Assembly (NCBI GenBank): GCA_041302975.1
Contig: JBFYQC010000129.1
Coordinates: 1 to 49,914 of the forward strand
Reading direction: 5' to 3'
Origin: UBA6183 sp041302975
GTDB lineage: Bacteria; Bacteroidota; Bacteroidia; UKL13-3
DNA length: 49,914 bases
Under the pieces are notes generated by a model, which saw nothing but the letters and a program-made list of their open reading frames with translations, made no database searches and had not been told where the DNA came from. The position numbers and the translations under genes are program-made. Every line of letters starts with the position of its first letter. Position 1 is the first letter of the stretch. Of this stretch, positions 16,125-25,015 are shown one piece after another.

Positions 16125-16892
16125 TTGCGTTATTCGCATGATATGGGTATCAATAGGGCTTTTGTCTATGGCGATTTATTGTTTGAAACCATCAGGTTAT
16201 CAGGTGGTGAGTTGGTGAATATAGACTTGCATGCAAAAAGGCTAGAGCAAGGAGCCAAATTGTTGGGGTTTGATTTACCAAGTACTTGGGATGTTCATTA
16301 TTTATCCGACTTGGTACTTTCAAGCGTAAAGAGTATTGATGCCCGTATTCGATTAGTGGTAAGTCGACAAGGGAACGGATTTTATTTGCCTAATAATAAT
16401 GATGTAAGGTTTTACGTAGAGCATTGGGCATTGATGCCGAAAAAAACTTTAATTAATAACATTGATGTTTATGAAGAACAATACAAGGCCTCTAGCACCC
16501 TATCTAATATTAAGAGTGGAAATTCTTTGATTTATGTTTTAGCCTCACAGTATGCAGTTGCCAATAGATTAGACGATGCACTTATTCTAAATCAACATGG
16601 CCGAATTGCAGAGGCAACAAGTAGTAACTTGTTTTGGATAAAAAATGGCATTATATCAACACCACCATTAGGAGAAGGCCCAGTAGCGGGGATTATGCGA
16701 GAAGTTGTTATGGAATTAGCGCAAAAGCAGGGTTTGTTGGTGCAAGAGAAGGAATTAACTATTGATGAATTGTTGATTGCAGATGAGTGTTTTTTAACCA
16801 ATGCGCTTAATGGAATTACAATTGTAAACAAGTTTCGAGATAAAGAAATGGAGCATGAAATCACCTCATTGCTTCAACGAGATATTAAATAA
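16125..16892 (+). CDS. class IV PLP aminotransferase / aminodeoxychorismate lyase-like
   Basis: 255 residues. The fold-type IV family includes branched-chain and D-amino-acid aminotransferases and 4-amino-4-deoxychorismate lyase (folate). Seen here are NRAFVYGDLLFETIRL near the start, the probable PLP lysine in SNIKSGNSLIYV, then EATSSNLFWIKNG and the phosphate-cup region GPVAGIMREVV. Small size and the FETIRLSGGE start favour a PabC-like lyase, but the branched-chain type cannot be excluded. The start is TTG at 16125 (in-frame TAA just before) or ATG at 16143. The N-terminus is about 12 residues shorter than usual. It ends at a strong bidirectional terminator. Confidence 0.88.
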   Translation: MRYSHDMGINRAFVYGDLLFETIRLSGGELVNIDLHAKRLEQGAKLLGFDLPSTWDVHYLSDLVLSSVKSIDARIRLVVSRQGNGFYLPNNNDVRFYVEHWALMPKKTLINNIDVYEEQYKASSTLSNIKSGNSLIYVLASQYAVANRLDDALILNQHGRIAEATSSNLFWIKNGIISTPPLGEGPVAGIMREVVMELAQKQGLLVQEKELTIDELLIADECFLTNALNGITIVNKFRDKEMEHEITSLLQRDIK

Positions 16893-16893
16893 A

Positions 16894-16923
16894 AAAAGGG
16901 GGCTTTAGGTAAAGCCCCCTTTT
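16894..16923. terminator. bidirectional terminator
   Basis: 13-bp perfect stem AAAAGGGGGCTTT/AAAGCCCCCTTTT with the loop AGGT between convergent genes; A/T runs on both sides. Confidence 0.92.
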
Positions 16924-16925
16924 AA

Positions 16926-17426
16926 TTATAAAATTCCTTCTTCTAAAATATCTTCGTTTGCATCACCCTCAGTATTTTCTAGTTTTATTTCGGCTGGAGT
17001 CGATGGTTTCTTTTTGCCTGTATTAGTTTTTTGCTTCGCCTTGCGGGATTCACGTTGCTTTTTCATTTCTGCTTTGCGCTCGGTTTTTATTTTGTCGTAC
17101 TCGGCTTTTTGTTGCTCGTTTAAAATTTGTTTAACACGCTCATCGTTTTTTTGCATTTGAGCAACCACCGCTTTGCGTTTTTCTTCTTTGTTAGCGGACT
17201 TGTTGGCTTCCCTTAATGCCTGCATTTCAGTACGATTTTGCTTAATGGCGTCTTTTAGTTTTGTTTGTTGTTCGGTAGTTAAATTTAGTCTTTTACTCAC
17301 TTTTGCAAAAGCACTATCCTTATTTATGTGTTGTTGCTGTTGCTTGGATTTCGGTTTTTGGGCAAAAGATTCAGCACCAATAAACATTACAAAAGCCAAG
17401 GCTAAAAATTTAATTGCTGTTTTCAT
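16926..17426 (-). CDS. Spy/CpxP-like periplasmic protein
   Basis: 166 residues. A signal peptide MKTAIKFLALAFVMFIGAES with cleavage near FAQ is followed by a highly charged, helical protein. LNLTTEQQTKLKDAIKQNR and RVKQILNEQQKAEYDKIK have the LTxxQ spacing of Spy/CpxP-like (LTXXQ or DUF4890) proteins. These act as periplasmic chaperones or stress sensors in other bacteria. The C-terminal 50 residues are Lys-rich and then acidic (EDILEEGIL) and probably disordered. It is preceded by a good -7 element TAATTTTG. Confidence 0.8.
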   Translation of the reverse strand: MKTAIKFLALAFVMFIGAESFAQKPKSKQQQQHINKDSAFAKVSKRLNLTTEQQTKLKDAIKQNRTEMQALREANKSANKEEKRKAVVAQMQKNDERVKQILNEQQKAEYDKIKTERKAEMKKQRESRKAKQKTNTGKKKPSTPAEIKLENTEGDANEDILEEGIL

Positions 17427-17451
17427 GATTTGATGTTTTAAGGTTGTTCGA

Positions 17452-17459
17452 CAAAATTA
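17452..17459 (-). promoter_or_regulatory. -7 element TAATTTTG
   Basis: Exact TAnnTTTG match 25 bases before the ATG of the Spy-like gene. Confidence 0.55.
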
Positions 17460-17516
17460 AGTTAATAAGGTTTAATGATAGCACAAATAAAATTGTACTA
17501 ATCTCAAAATCAGCCT

Positions 17517-17524
17517 TACCTTCG
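17517..17524 (+). promoter_or_regulatory. -7-like element TACCTTCG with TTG at -33
   Basis: TAnnTTCG variant; a TTG at 17493-17495 gives a 21-base spacer. Leader to the mnmA start is about 55 bases. Confidence 0.35.
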
Positions 17525-17582
17525 TTGCTCAAAATTTATTGTTCAATCAACAGGGCTATTTACCCTGCAATGTTTTGAAATT

Positions 17583-18683
17583 ATGAGTAAACACGGAAAA
17601 ATTTTGGTTGCCATGAGTGGCGGCCTTGACAGCACAGTTACCGCAGTTATGCTGCGCGAAGAAGGTTACGAAGTAGTAGGAGTAACCATGAAAACATGGG
17701 ATTACGCAACCAGTGGTGGGAGCAAAAAAGAAACTGGATGTTGTAGTCTCGATTCCATTAATGATGCGAGAAGTATTGCTGTTAAGCACGGTATACACCA
17801 CATGATTTTAGATATTAGAGACGAGTTTGGTGATTTTGTTATCGAAAACTTTGTAGATGAATACTTAGCTGGGCGCACACCAAACCCTTGTGTATTGTGC
17901 AATACACACATTAAATGGGAAGCACTTCTGAAAAGAGCCAATCAATTAGATTGTGATTTTATTGCCACCGGACATTACGCAAAAGTACGTGAAGAAAACA
18001 ACAGGTTTGTAGTTAGTAAAGGTTTGGATGAAAACAAAGATCAATCATATGTCCTTTGGGGATTAACCCAACAAAGTTTATCAAGGACGCAATTTCCACT
18101 TGGACAATATCGTAAGAGCGAAATACGCCAAATGGCACTTGACATGGGGTATGATGAATTGGTGAAAAAAAGCGAGAGTTATGAAATATGTTTTGTACCC
18201 GACAATGATTACCGCGGATTTTTAAAACGTAAGGTAGAAGGACTTGAACAACGCGTTGATGGCGGTAATTTTGTTACCCGCGAAGGTAAAGTGTTGGGCA
18301 AACATAAAGGTTATCCTTTTTATACTATAGGTCAACGTAAAGGGTTAGAAATAGCAGTGGGTGAGCCTTTATATGTTATTTCTATTCACCCCGAAACCAA
18401 TACTGTAGTGTTGGGTAAAGAGGAAGAATTAAATCGCAAGGGGATGTTGGTGCGCGGTTTAAACATGGGTAAATATGCGGAATTAACATCACCACTAGAT
18501 GCTGTTACCAAAATCAGGTATAAAAATGCCGGAACAGCAAGCACCCTTTATCAAGAAGGAAATCGCATGAAGGTTATTTTTGATGCAGATGTAAAAGGAA
18601 TTGCACCGGGGCAATCGGCTGTGTTTTATGAAGGAGATGATGTAGTTGGCGGAGGATGGATTGAAAGTAGTTTTGAAGTATAG
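17583..18683 (+). CDS. mnmA: tRNA-specific 2-thiouridylase
   Basis: 366 residues. Transfers sulfur to U34 of Lys, Glu and Gln tRNAs, activating the uridine with ATP. Motifs: PP-loop SGGLDST (12-18), the catalytic C103 in NPCVLCN (second Cys at 106), and the persulfide-forming C203 in SYEICFVPD. The central domain contains GQRKGL and the C-terminal barrel GQSAVFY. Length and motif spacing agree with bacterial MnmA. It starts a rightward run of four genes, but the 51 bases after it contain a separate -7-like element for the next gene. Confidence 0.96.
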   Translation: MSKHGKILVAMSGGLDSTVTAVMLREEGYEVVGVTMKTWDYATSGGSKKETGCCSLDSINDARSIAVKHGIHHMILDIRDEFGDFVIENFVDEYLAGRTPNPCVLCNTHIKWEALLKRANQLDCDFIATGHYAKVREENNRFVVSKGLDENKDQSYVLWGLTQQSLSRTQFPLGQYRKSEIRQMALDMGYDELVKKSESYEICFVPDNDYRGFLKRKVEGLEQRVDGGNFVTREGKVLGKHKGYPFYTIGQRKGLEIAVGEPLYVISIHPETNTVVLGKEEELNRKGMLVRGLNMGKYAELTSPLDAVTKIRYKNAGTASTLYQEGNRMKVIFDADVKGIAPGQSAVFYEGDDVVGGGWIESSFEV

Positions 18684-18711
18684 AAAATGCTGTTCAATAC
18701 CAAATAACAAG

Positions 18712-18719
18712 TATATTCG
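18712..18719 (+). promoter_or_regulatory. -7-like element TATATTCG
   Basis: TAnnTTCG variant 15 bases before the ATG of the lipoprotein gene; the same octamer precedes bshB1. Confidence 0.4.
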
Positions 18720-18734
18720 TTTCATCAATATTGC

Positions 18735-19403
18735 ATGAAAAAACTACTTTTCTTATTAGGAGCTCTATTTGTAATGGGCGCTTGTAATCGTAATGATGAT
18801 TCGGCTGTATTACCACAAATTGGCACACAATACTTTCCATTAAAAATTGGTCAAACTTGGGTTTATAAGGTTGATTCTATTGCGTATGATGATAATGGTC
18901 CTTCCCAGGCTATTGATACTTTTTACTACCAATACAAAGAACAAGTTACCGAAGCCATAACCGATGACATGGGCCAACCGCTTTATCTCATCAATCGTTA
19001 TTACAGGTTACATGATAGTGACACTTGGCAACAAGTAAGGAATTATTCAGCTCAAGTTATTGATAACAAAGCGCAACGTGTTGAAGAAAATACACGTTAT
19101 GTAAAGTTGGTTTTTCCGCTTAAGTCGCGTAATACCTGGAACGGAAACATGCTTAACGCCAAAGGCAGTCAGATTTATAAACTGATTGATTTTGAATTTC
19201 CATATACATTTCAATCAACTTCTTATAAAAGTGTAAAAGTAGAGCAGGCTAACATTCTTAATTTTATTGAAGAAATTAAACGTTATGAAAAGTATGCTGA
19301 AAATATTGGTATGGTTGAACTATTGTACGATTCACTAAATACTCAAACTACTGGAACCAAAGGCTTTCGTTACCGATTAAACTTAATGAGTTTTACCGAA
19401 TAA
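18735..19403 (+). CDS. lipoprotein of unknown function
   Basis: 222 residues. Signal MKKLLFLLGALFVMGAC puts the lipidated Cys at 17. The mature part is beta-rich, with YFPLKIGQTWVYKVD near the start, a pattern common in small Bacteroidota lipoproteins, and TRYVKLVFPLKSRNTWNGN in the middle. I recognise no enzymatic motif. One base separates it from the downstream subtilase, so the two are almost certainly co-translated. A role in processing or holding the protease is possible but only inferred from position. Confidence 0.75.
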   Translation: MKKLLFLLGALFVMGACNRNDDSAVLPQIGTQYFPLKIGQTWVYKVDSIAYDDNGPSQAIDTFYYQYKEQVTEAITDDMGQPLYLINRYYRLHDSDTWQQVRNYSAQVIDNKAQRVEENTRYVKLVFPLKSRNTWNGNMLNAKGSQIYKLIDFEFPYTFQSTSYKSVKVEQANILNFIEEIKRYEKYAENIGMVELLYDSLNTQTTGTKGFRYRLNLMSFTE

Positions 19404-19404
19404 C

Positions 19405-21072
19405 ATGAAGTTCTTTTTATGTATCATATTATCATTCTTAGTTACTTTAACCGCCAACGCACAACAAAAAATGGTGTACAAATTCGCGGTTTTTTTTACG
19501 GATAAAGATACGGTCACTTATTCTACTTCACGTCCCGAATTATATTTGTCGACCAAAGCTATAGAGCGCAAGCAGCAACAACATATTGGTATTGACATAC
19601 ATGACATACCTGTGAGTTTAAGGCATATTCAAACCTTAAAAAAAGCAGGATACAATTTACACAATACAAGCCGATGGTTTAATTGTGCTATCGTTTTTAC
19701 GAATGATAAACATGCTGCCGATAATATAAAAAAACTTGTTGGTGTGAAGCAAGTAATTGATGTAGGATATAGCGTTGATAAAGTGGTTTCGCAGAATAAT
19801 AATCCTGTTGAATTGGATGAAATGGTAGCTATGTTAGAACAAAAGTTTGCTAAAGTTAAGGATAAAAGCAAACAAGATACCAATATATACGGAGCCGGAT
19901 TTATACAGGCCGATATGATTCATGCAACAAGTTTACATCAAATGAATTTTACCGGGAGTGATGTTACCATTGCCGTGATTGATGCGGGTTATAGAAATGC
20001 CAATAAACATATTGTATTTAAGAACGCACTTAAACAGATAATTACTACATACGACTTTGTTGATATGGAGATAAATGTTTTTGATAATGATGATCATGGC
20101 ACAGCAGTATGGAGTTGTTTGGCTGCTAATGATTCTTTTAATTTTATTGGAACAGCACCCTTTGCAAACTATATATTATTACGGTCGGAAGATGCTTCAA
20201 CCGAGTTTCCTGTGGAAGAGTTTTATTGGGCTATTGCTGCCGAATATGCTGATAGTATGGGTGCTGATATTATTAGTTCTTCTTTAGGTTATAACGAATT
20301 TGACCACGATAAATATAATTATGAACACAATCAGCTTGATGGTAAAACATCCTGGATCACACAAGCGGCAAATTGGGCATCAAAAAAAGGATTATTGGTG
20401 ATAAATAGTGCAGGTAACGAGGGTGATAACTCTTGGAAACAAATTGCATTTCCGGCTGATGCAAATGAAGTATTGACAGTTGGTGGCGTAGATAAAAAAC
20501 AACGCTTGGCCGGATTTTCATCTATTGGTTTAACAGCTGATGGCCGCATTAAACCCGATTTGATGGCTTTAGGCGAAAACGCAACCATAGCAAGCGATAT
20601 GGGTACCATTTATGAAGGAGATGGCACCAGTTACTCGTGCCCGGTTTTAGCAGGAGGAATCGCTTGCTTGTGGCCTCAGTTCAAAAAATACCCTTTAATT
20701 TTAATTAAACATTGGTTGCTCCTAAGTGGTTCTTATTATTACAAGCCTAACAAGTATTTTGGTTACGGTGTCCCCAATTTATATTTAGCTTTTCAGTTTA
20801 CCAATAATTACAGTAACGATACTTTACTTGATGTTTCTTTATTGGATGATAAAAACTACCATTTAGCCATGTTTGTAAATCATAAAGAAAAACTAAAAAT
20901 AACACTCACAAATGCTTTGGGGAAGCAGGTTTTATCTCAAACAGAAAATGCGAAACAACCTGGTTTTATTAGGTTCAAATTGCATAGTACTAAAAAGCTT
21001 AAACATGGTGTATATACATTACACATTTTAAGTGATGATAAAAAAGTAATACAACGATTGTTGGTTAAATAG
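19405..21072 (+). CDS. secreted subtilisin-like serine protease with T9SS tail
   Basis: 555 residues. Signal peptide MKFFLCIILSFLVTLTANAQ, then a ~150-residue propeptide-like region. The S8 domain follows with the full triad: D193 in VIDAGY, H231 in DDHGTAVW and S409 in GTSYSCP. N338 in SAGNEGD is the likely oxyanion residue. The last ~80 residues (DVSLLDDKNYHLAMFV to RLLVK) form a type-A T9SS sorting domain with the usual GVYTLHIL and a basic end. It should be exported through the outer membrane and act at the cell surface or outside. It follows the lipoprotein gene with a one-base gap and precedes the DinB-like gene by 14. Confidence 0.93.
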   Translation: MKFFLCIILSFLVTLTANAQQKMVYKFAVFFTDKDTVTYSTSRPELYLSTKAIERKQQQHIGIDIHDIPVSLRHIQTLKKAGYNLHNTSRWFNCAIVFTNDKHAADNIKKLVGVKQVIDVGYSVDKVVSQNNNPVELDEMVAMLEQKFAKVKDKSKQDTNIYGAGFIQADMIHATSLHQMNFTGSDVTIAVIDAGYRNANKHIVFKNALKQIITTYDFVDMEINVFDNDDHGTAVWSCLAANDSFNFIGTAPFANYILLRSEDASTEFPVEEFYWAIAAEYADSMGADIISSSLGYNEFDHDKYNYEHNQLDGKTSWITQAANWASKKGLLVINSAGNEGDNSWKQIAFPADANEVLTVGGVDKKQRLAGFSSIGLTADGRIKPDLMALGENATIASDMGTIYEGDGTSYSCPVLAGGIACLWPQFKKYPLILIKHWLLLSGSYYYKPNKYFGYGVPNLYLAFQFTNNYSNDTLLDVSLLDDKNYHLAMFVNHKEKLKITLTNALGKQVLSQTENAKQPGFIRFKLHSTKKLKHGVYTLHILSDDKKVIQRLLVK

Positions 21073-21086
21073 CTACATACTAATTT

Positions 21087-21578
21087 ATGAAAACGTCTGA
21101 AGAACTGGAACAATTTTTAGATAACGATTTCCGTAATTGGTTATCTTCATTAACTCATGAAAGTGTTGCACTATGGGGTAAAATGGATGCACAACAAATG
21201 GTAGAGCATTTAATTATTGCAGTAAATGTTAGCAATGGTAAACAATTGATTACACTTGCTACTCCAATTGAAAAAGTAGAAAAGGTGAAAAAAATTGCAT
21301 TGCTAAGTGATAGACCTTTACAGCGAGAGTTTAAAAATGTGGCCTTGCCAGTTGAACCTATACCCCACGCATACGCTGATTTACAAGTTGCAAAATTAGG
21401 TTTAGTAGAGGCTGTTCAAGCATTTAAAAACCATTTTGGTGCAGAGGCAGAAAAAACACAATTACACAATATTTTTGGTGAATTAAATTATCAAGAGTGG
21501 TTGTGGTTTCATTACAAACATTTCATTCATCACTTTAGCCAATTTGGTATTACACCAATGGTGGATAGAATTAGCTAG
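21087..21578 (+). CDS. DinB-like (DUF1569) protein
   Basis: 163 residues. It shows the start KMDAQQMVEHLI and the end FHYKHFIHHFSQFG, both with His residues typical of the metal-binding DinB four-helix fold and of DUF1569 proteins. Some relatives are thiol-dependent transferases (bacillithiol S-transferase BstA-like). A bacillithiol gene (bshB1) lies convergent immediately downstream, with only two bases between stop codons. The link to bacillithiol is therefore attractive but unproven. It closes the rightward operon after the subtilase. Confidence 0.78.
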   Translation: MKTSEELEQFLDNDFRNWLSSLTHESVALWGKMDAQQMVEHLIIAVNVSNGKQLITLATPIEKVEKVKKIALLSDRPLQREFKNVALPVEPIPHAYADLQVAKLGLVEAVQAFKNHFGAEAEKTQLHNIFGELNYQEWLWFHYKHFIHHFSQFGITPMVDRIS

Positions 21579-21580
21579 TT

Positions 21581-22303
21581 TTATAAAAGTGTTGTTAAAT
21601 CACTTGACCCGATAGGGCGTTTAACAGTGAATCCTTCAGCATATGTAACATTAATTAACCTTCCAAGTTGGCGCGCTCTCCCTTCTATAAAAGCCCAAAA
21701 ATCTGCAGATGAAATAGGTGTTTCAGGTTCGTTAGAACTTAAACCTGGATTAAAGAACTGTGATTTAAATGCTTTAATTGCCTGGTTTTTTTGTTCAAAA
21801 AATGGGGTTATATCAAAAATTACATCAGGGTTGGTATAATAATCTTGTATGTAATGGTAAGTAGATTTAGGTCTCCAAGCCGATTGTGATTCACCATTAT
21901 GTTTGGTTTCTATTTTTCGTAATCCACTTAAAAAACAAGCTTCATGCACCAAGTCGCCTGCTCGTCCATGATCAATATGCCGATCAAACTCACTGTTGCA
22001 TAAAACAATTTCCGGCTGATACTTTCGAATCATGGTAATTACTTTCAACAAACTATCTTCGTCTTTTACAAAAAAGCCATCCCTCATCCTTAAGTTTTCA
22101 CGGGCATGTATACCTAGTATTTTTGTTGATGCAGCCGCTTCTTCATCACGTAACTCAGCAGAACCACGCGTACCCAATTCGCCTCTAGTTAAATCGACAA
22201 TGCCTACTTTTTTACCCAAAGCAATATGTGCCAATAAAGTTCCTGATGCTGCTAATTCTACGTCATCCGGATGCGCTGCAAATGCTAAAATATCAAGTTT
22301 CAT
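21581..22303 (-). CDS. bshB1: bacillithiol biosynthesis deacetylase BshB1
   Basis: 240-residue LmbE-like (PIG-L) zinc deacetylase. BshB1 removes the acetyl group from GlcNAc-malate in bacillithiol synthesis. The metal-binding AHPDDVE (residues 10-16; H11, D14) and the HIDHGRAGD motif (H112) are visible, with LTRGELGTRG between them, typical of BshB1. The ATG lies five bases after a TATATTCG -7-like element, so the mRNA is probably leaderless. No other bsh gene is in the window. Confidence 0.9.
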   Translation of the reverse strand: MKLDILAFAAHPDDVELAASGTLLAHIALGKKVGIVDLTRGELGTRGSAELRDEEAAASTKILGIHARENLRMRDGFFVKDEDSLLKVITMIRKYQPEIVLCNSEFDRHIDHGRAGDLVHEACFLSGLRKIETKHNGESQSAWRPKSTYHYIQDYYTNPDVIFDITPFFEQKNQAIKAFKSQFFNPGLSSNEPETPISSADFWAFIEGRARQLGRLINVTYAEGFTVKRPIGSSDLTTLL

Positions 22304-22307
22304 GTTG

Positions 22308-22315
22308 CGAATATA
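22308..22315 (-). promoter_or_regulatory. -7-like element TATATTCG of bshB1
   Basis: TAnnTTCG variant separated from the bshB1 ATG by four bases (CAAC). Confidence 0.4.
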
Positions 22316-22320
22316 AGTGT

Positions 22321-22367
22321 TTAACCTAAACTGTTATTGTTGAAATCTAGTTTGGTTAAACAGTTTA
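22321..22367 (-). terminator. possible terminator of the ferredoxin reductase gene
   Basis: Two alternative stems: TAAACTGTT/AACAGTTTA (22327-22335 with 22359-22367) and TTAACC-AAACT/AGTTTGGTTAA (22321-22332 with 22349-22359, one bulged base). They overlap the reductase stop codon and could end its transcript before bshB1. Confidence 0.35.
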
Positions 22368-23414
22368 ATAATCTTCTATAGTCAATTCAACTTTGTTTTT
22401 AGTAGGGTGTGCAGTACAAGTTAATACGCGACCCTCGCCCACCTCTTTATCTGTTAGCACTTGGTTGTAATGTAAGTGAACAGTGCCAGTATTTAATTGG
22501 CATACACAGCTACTACACACTCCGCGCATGCAACTATATGGCAAATCTAGGCCGCTTTTTTCTGCTGCCTGCAATATGGTTTCTCCTGCTTTTAAACTAA
22601 AGGTGTGTTTAAGTTTATTCAAGTAAATGGTTATTTCTGCATCAGTATAATCAGGTGTTTCTTTGTCAGTCAGCAAACTCCCTTCTTCATCATCTTCATC
22701 TTCGTGTATGGTAAACGTTTCTTTAAACAATTGCTCTTGGCTAAACCCCATGGTTAGTAAGGTTATAAAAATCATTTCCATATATGCAAATGGTCCACAG
22801 GTGTAAAACAATACATCTGTTTTTGCAGCAACCCTTTCGTTTACAATTTCCTCTAACATAAAACGGTTAAGCCGGGCTTTCATCAGATTTTTATTGTCGC
22901 TAAATAACCAAATAACATCAAACCTGTTTGTAAATTGCTGTGTTAGTTGTTGTAGTTCATTATAAAATATACAATCGTCTTTACTCGAGTTGGAGTAAAC
23001 CAAAACTACAAGACTTTGTGTGTGGTAAAGAGCATGTTTGATTAATCCTAGTATAGGGCCAATTCCACTGCCGGCTGCCATAAAAAATAATTGATTGGGC
23101 AATGTTTTAGGGAATACAAATTTTCCGTTTGGTTTAAGTACTTTTAGTTCATCGCCAATCTTAAGTTTGTTGTGTAAATATCGGGTTGCTTCACCATTTT
23201 CAATAAGTTTAACAGCAATACACAATTCATGGTCGATATCCGGTGAACTGCATAAGGAATAGGGTCTGCGGATTTCTTTACCATTAATATTGAGCAACAG
23301 AGTAATGTATTGCCCTGCTTGATAGTTTAAATTTACAGGGGCATCAAAGTAAAAGCACTTGGTATCGTGCGTAACCGAAACAATTTGTTTTGTAATTAAG
23401 GTGTAATCTGACAT
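22365..23414 (-). CDS. ferredoxin--NAD(P) reductase with plant-type 2Fe-2S domain
   Basis: 349 residues, three domains in order. First an FAD-binding barrel with RRPYSLCSSP. Then a Rossmann NAD(P) domain with AAGSGIGPILGLIKH and FYTCGPFAYMEM. An acidic linker (EDEDDEEG) precedes a plant-type [2Fe-2S] ferredoxin domain whose ligands are C295, C300, C303 and C333. This layout matches the PaaE/HMP-reductase type electron-transfer subunits of multicomponent oxygenases and similar systems. No oxygenase gene lies beside it, so its partner is unknown. Confidence 0.92.
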   Translation of the reverse strand: MSDYTLITKQIVSVTHDTKCFYFDAPVNLNYQAGQYITLLLNINGKEIRRPYSLCSSPDIDHELCIAVKLIENGEATRYLHNKLKIGDELKVLKPNGKFVFPKTLPNQLFFMAAGSGIGPILGLIKHALYHTQSLVVLVYSNSSKDDCIFYNELQQLTQQFTNRFDVIWLFSDNKNLMKARLNRFMLEEIVNERVAAKTDVLFYTCGPFAYMEMIFITLLTMGFSQEQLFKETFTIHEDEDDEEGSLLTDKETPDYTDAEITIYLNKLKHTFSLKAGETILQAAEKSGLDLPYSCMRGVCSSCVCQLNTGTVHLHYNQVLTDKEVGEGRVLTCTAHPTKNKVELTIEDY

Positions 23415-23540
23415 GCAATTTTTGGGGTTTAGCCTATCGGTTTATGCAATAATAAAAGTATTCGCAGACTTAATCAGATTGTTTACCGATTATCTTCAAT
23501 GAAGTTACCTAAAATGAATTTTGAGCGGCAGTTCAAATCA

Positions 23541-23548
23541 TAGTTTTG
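23541..23548 (+). promoter_or_regulatory. -7 element TAGTTTTG with TTTG at -33
   Basis: Exact -7 match, 24 bases before the phosphoesterase ATG; TTTG at 23520-23523 leaves a 17-base spacer, slightly short. Confidence 0.5.
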
Positions 23549-23572
23549 GAGCATTGTTTCAATAAGAATTAG

Positions 23573-24382
23573 ATGGCGGCTCGCAAATATATTTATGTTG
23601 TTTTACTTCTTTTTCTGGCTTCATGCAAGCAGTTTGAGTTCGATCCTAATCAGTCGGTAAATGCTTTTAGTGCCGATAGGCTAAATTATACAAACATTGA
23701 ACGCATTATTAATGAAACATCAAGAGAGGAAATGGTTTTGGCTATTACAGGAGACTCTCATTTGGATTATGATAACTTGACAAAATTTGTACATCATGCA
23801 AATGCCGATCCTATGATTGATTTTGTAATTCATACAGGTGATTTAACCGACCATGGTTTACTAAAAGAATTTGAATGGGCTGTGAGCTTATTGCAAAAAT
23901 TAAACAAAGCGTTTGTTGTTACATTAGGCAATCATGATTTGCTTTCACTTGGTGAAGATACCTACAAACACATGCTTGGTGGTTCAAACTTTACATTTGT
24001 TAAAGACAGTATAAAGTTTGTTTTTTTTAATTCAAACGGCAGGGAGTACGGATTTAAAGGAAAGATTCCCGATTTGGGTTGGTTAAATAAGGAGTTGCTT
24101 TCAGGTTCAGATTATAAAAATGTAATTATGGTGAGCCACGTACCTTATTGGGACAGGGATTTTGATTTAGGATTAAAACCTGATTATTTAAGGTTATTAC
24201 ATGATGTAAATTCAAGAACCCCAATATTAGCTCATATCAACGGGCATTTGCACATGCAAACAGTTGATGTTCGACCTGATAACGGATTGTTACAGATACT
24301 TCCAGGAAGCACTGGCAGTCGCACTTATGTAAAATTAATTATTGGTAAAAATGGAGTCAGGTATGAAAAAATTACTTTTTAG
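23573..24382 (+). CDS. lipoprotein metallophosphoesterase
   Basis: 269 residues. The lipoprotein signal ends LLLFLASC (Cys18). The calcineurin-like phosphoesterase domain shows TGDSHLD, HTGDLTDHG, TLGNHDLL, VMVSHVPYWD and INGHLHMQ, in order, so the dimetal site looks complete. Substrate could be a phosphodiester, nucleotide or lipid phosphate. It overlaps the following gene by 20 bases, implying translational coupling with a predicted beta-barrel protein. Confidence 0.88.
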   Translation: MAARKYIYVVLLLFLASCKQFEFDPNQSVNAFSADRLNYTNIERIINETSREEMVLAITGDSHLDYDNLTKFVHHANADPMIDFVIHTGDLTDHGLLKEFEWAVSLLQKLNKAFVVTLGNHDLLSLGEDTYKHMLGGSNFTFVKDSIKFVFFNSNGREYGFKGKIPDLGWLNKELLSGSDYKNVIMVSHVPYWDRDFDLGLKPDYLRLLHDVNSRTPILAHINGHLHMQTVDVRPDNGLLQILPGSTGSRTYVKLIIGKNGVRYEKITF

Positions 24383-24923
24383 TATATTGTTTTTTGGGAT
24401 TGTTAATTGTTTAGAGGCACAACAGCAAAAAATAACTACTATACAATATGCCGGTAGTATTGGTTACTTGAGTGGAGGACTGGGTATAGCCAATAAATCG
24501 GGTAAGGTACAGCATGAGTTATTGTATGGTTTTGTTCCAAAATATTACGGTGGTCCTTTAGATAAAGTTACATACCGACTAACGTATTTACCTTTTAAAA
24601 TTAAACAAAAGGGGAAATGGAGTTGGCGGCCTATTAATCCGGTTGTTTTTGCTTCATATAACATAGGAAATCAATTTTCATTGGAACACTCACATAAAAA
24701 TTACGATCAAGATTATTATTGGTGGTCGCCCGCACTCAGGTTTCATGTTGGTGCTAACACAGCACTACTTATAAGCGGTGAAAAACAAATAACTATGCTT
24801 TATCTTGAAGCCAATACAAACGATAGGTATGTTACCACTTATTGGGACAACACGACTAACATGAGTTTAGGCGATTTGTTTTACTTTGGCTTAGGAGTAA
24901 AGTTTCTGTTTAATGAACAGTAA
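24363..24923 (+). CDS. predicted outer-membrane beta-barrel protein
   Basis: 186 residues from the ATG at 24363 (signal MKKLLFSILFFGIVNCLEAQ). An in-frame start at 24342 inside the previous gene is less likely. The mature protein alternates aromatic and polar strands (YAGSIGYLSGGLGIAN, LLYGFVPKYYGG, LYLEANTNDRYVTTYW) and ends LGDLFYFGLGVKFLFNEQ, a barrel-type closing strand. No named family is recognised. It is coupled by overlap to the lipoprotein phosphoesterase, so the two may act together at the outer membrane. A clear terminator follows. Confidence 0.72.
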   Translation: MKKLLFSILFFGIVNCLEAQQQKITTIQYAGSIGYLSGGLGIANKSGKVQHELLYGFVPKYYGGPLDKVTYRLTYLPFKIKQKGKWSWRPINPVVFASYNIGNQFSLEHSHKNYDQDYYWWSPALRFHVGANTALLISGEKQITMLYLEANTNDRYVTTYWDNTTNMSLGDLFYFGLGVKFLFNEQ

Positions 24924-24928
24924 AACCG

Positions 24929-24950
24929 AAACTGATTAAAATCAGTTTTT
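24929..24950 (+). terminator. rho-independent terminator
   Basis: 8-bp stem AAACTGAT/ATCAGTTT, loop TAAA, then a T-run; just beyond the barrel-protein stop. Confidence 0.8.
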
Positions 24951-25015
24951 TACATGTTTGTAACTCATGCCTCATGTTTACGAAGGGTATTTTATTTGCA
25001 CACTACTTAACATCT

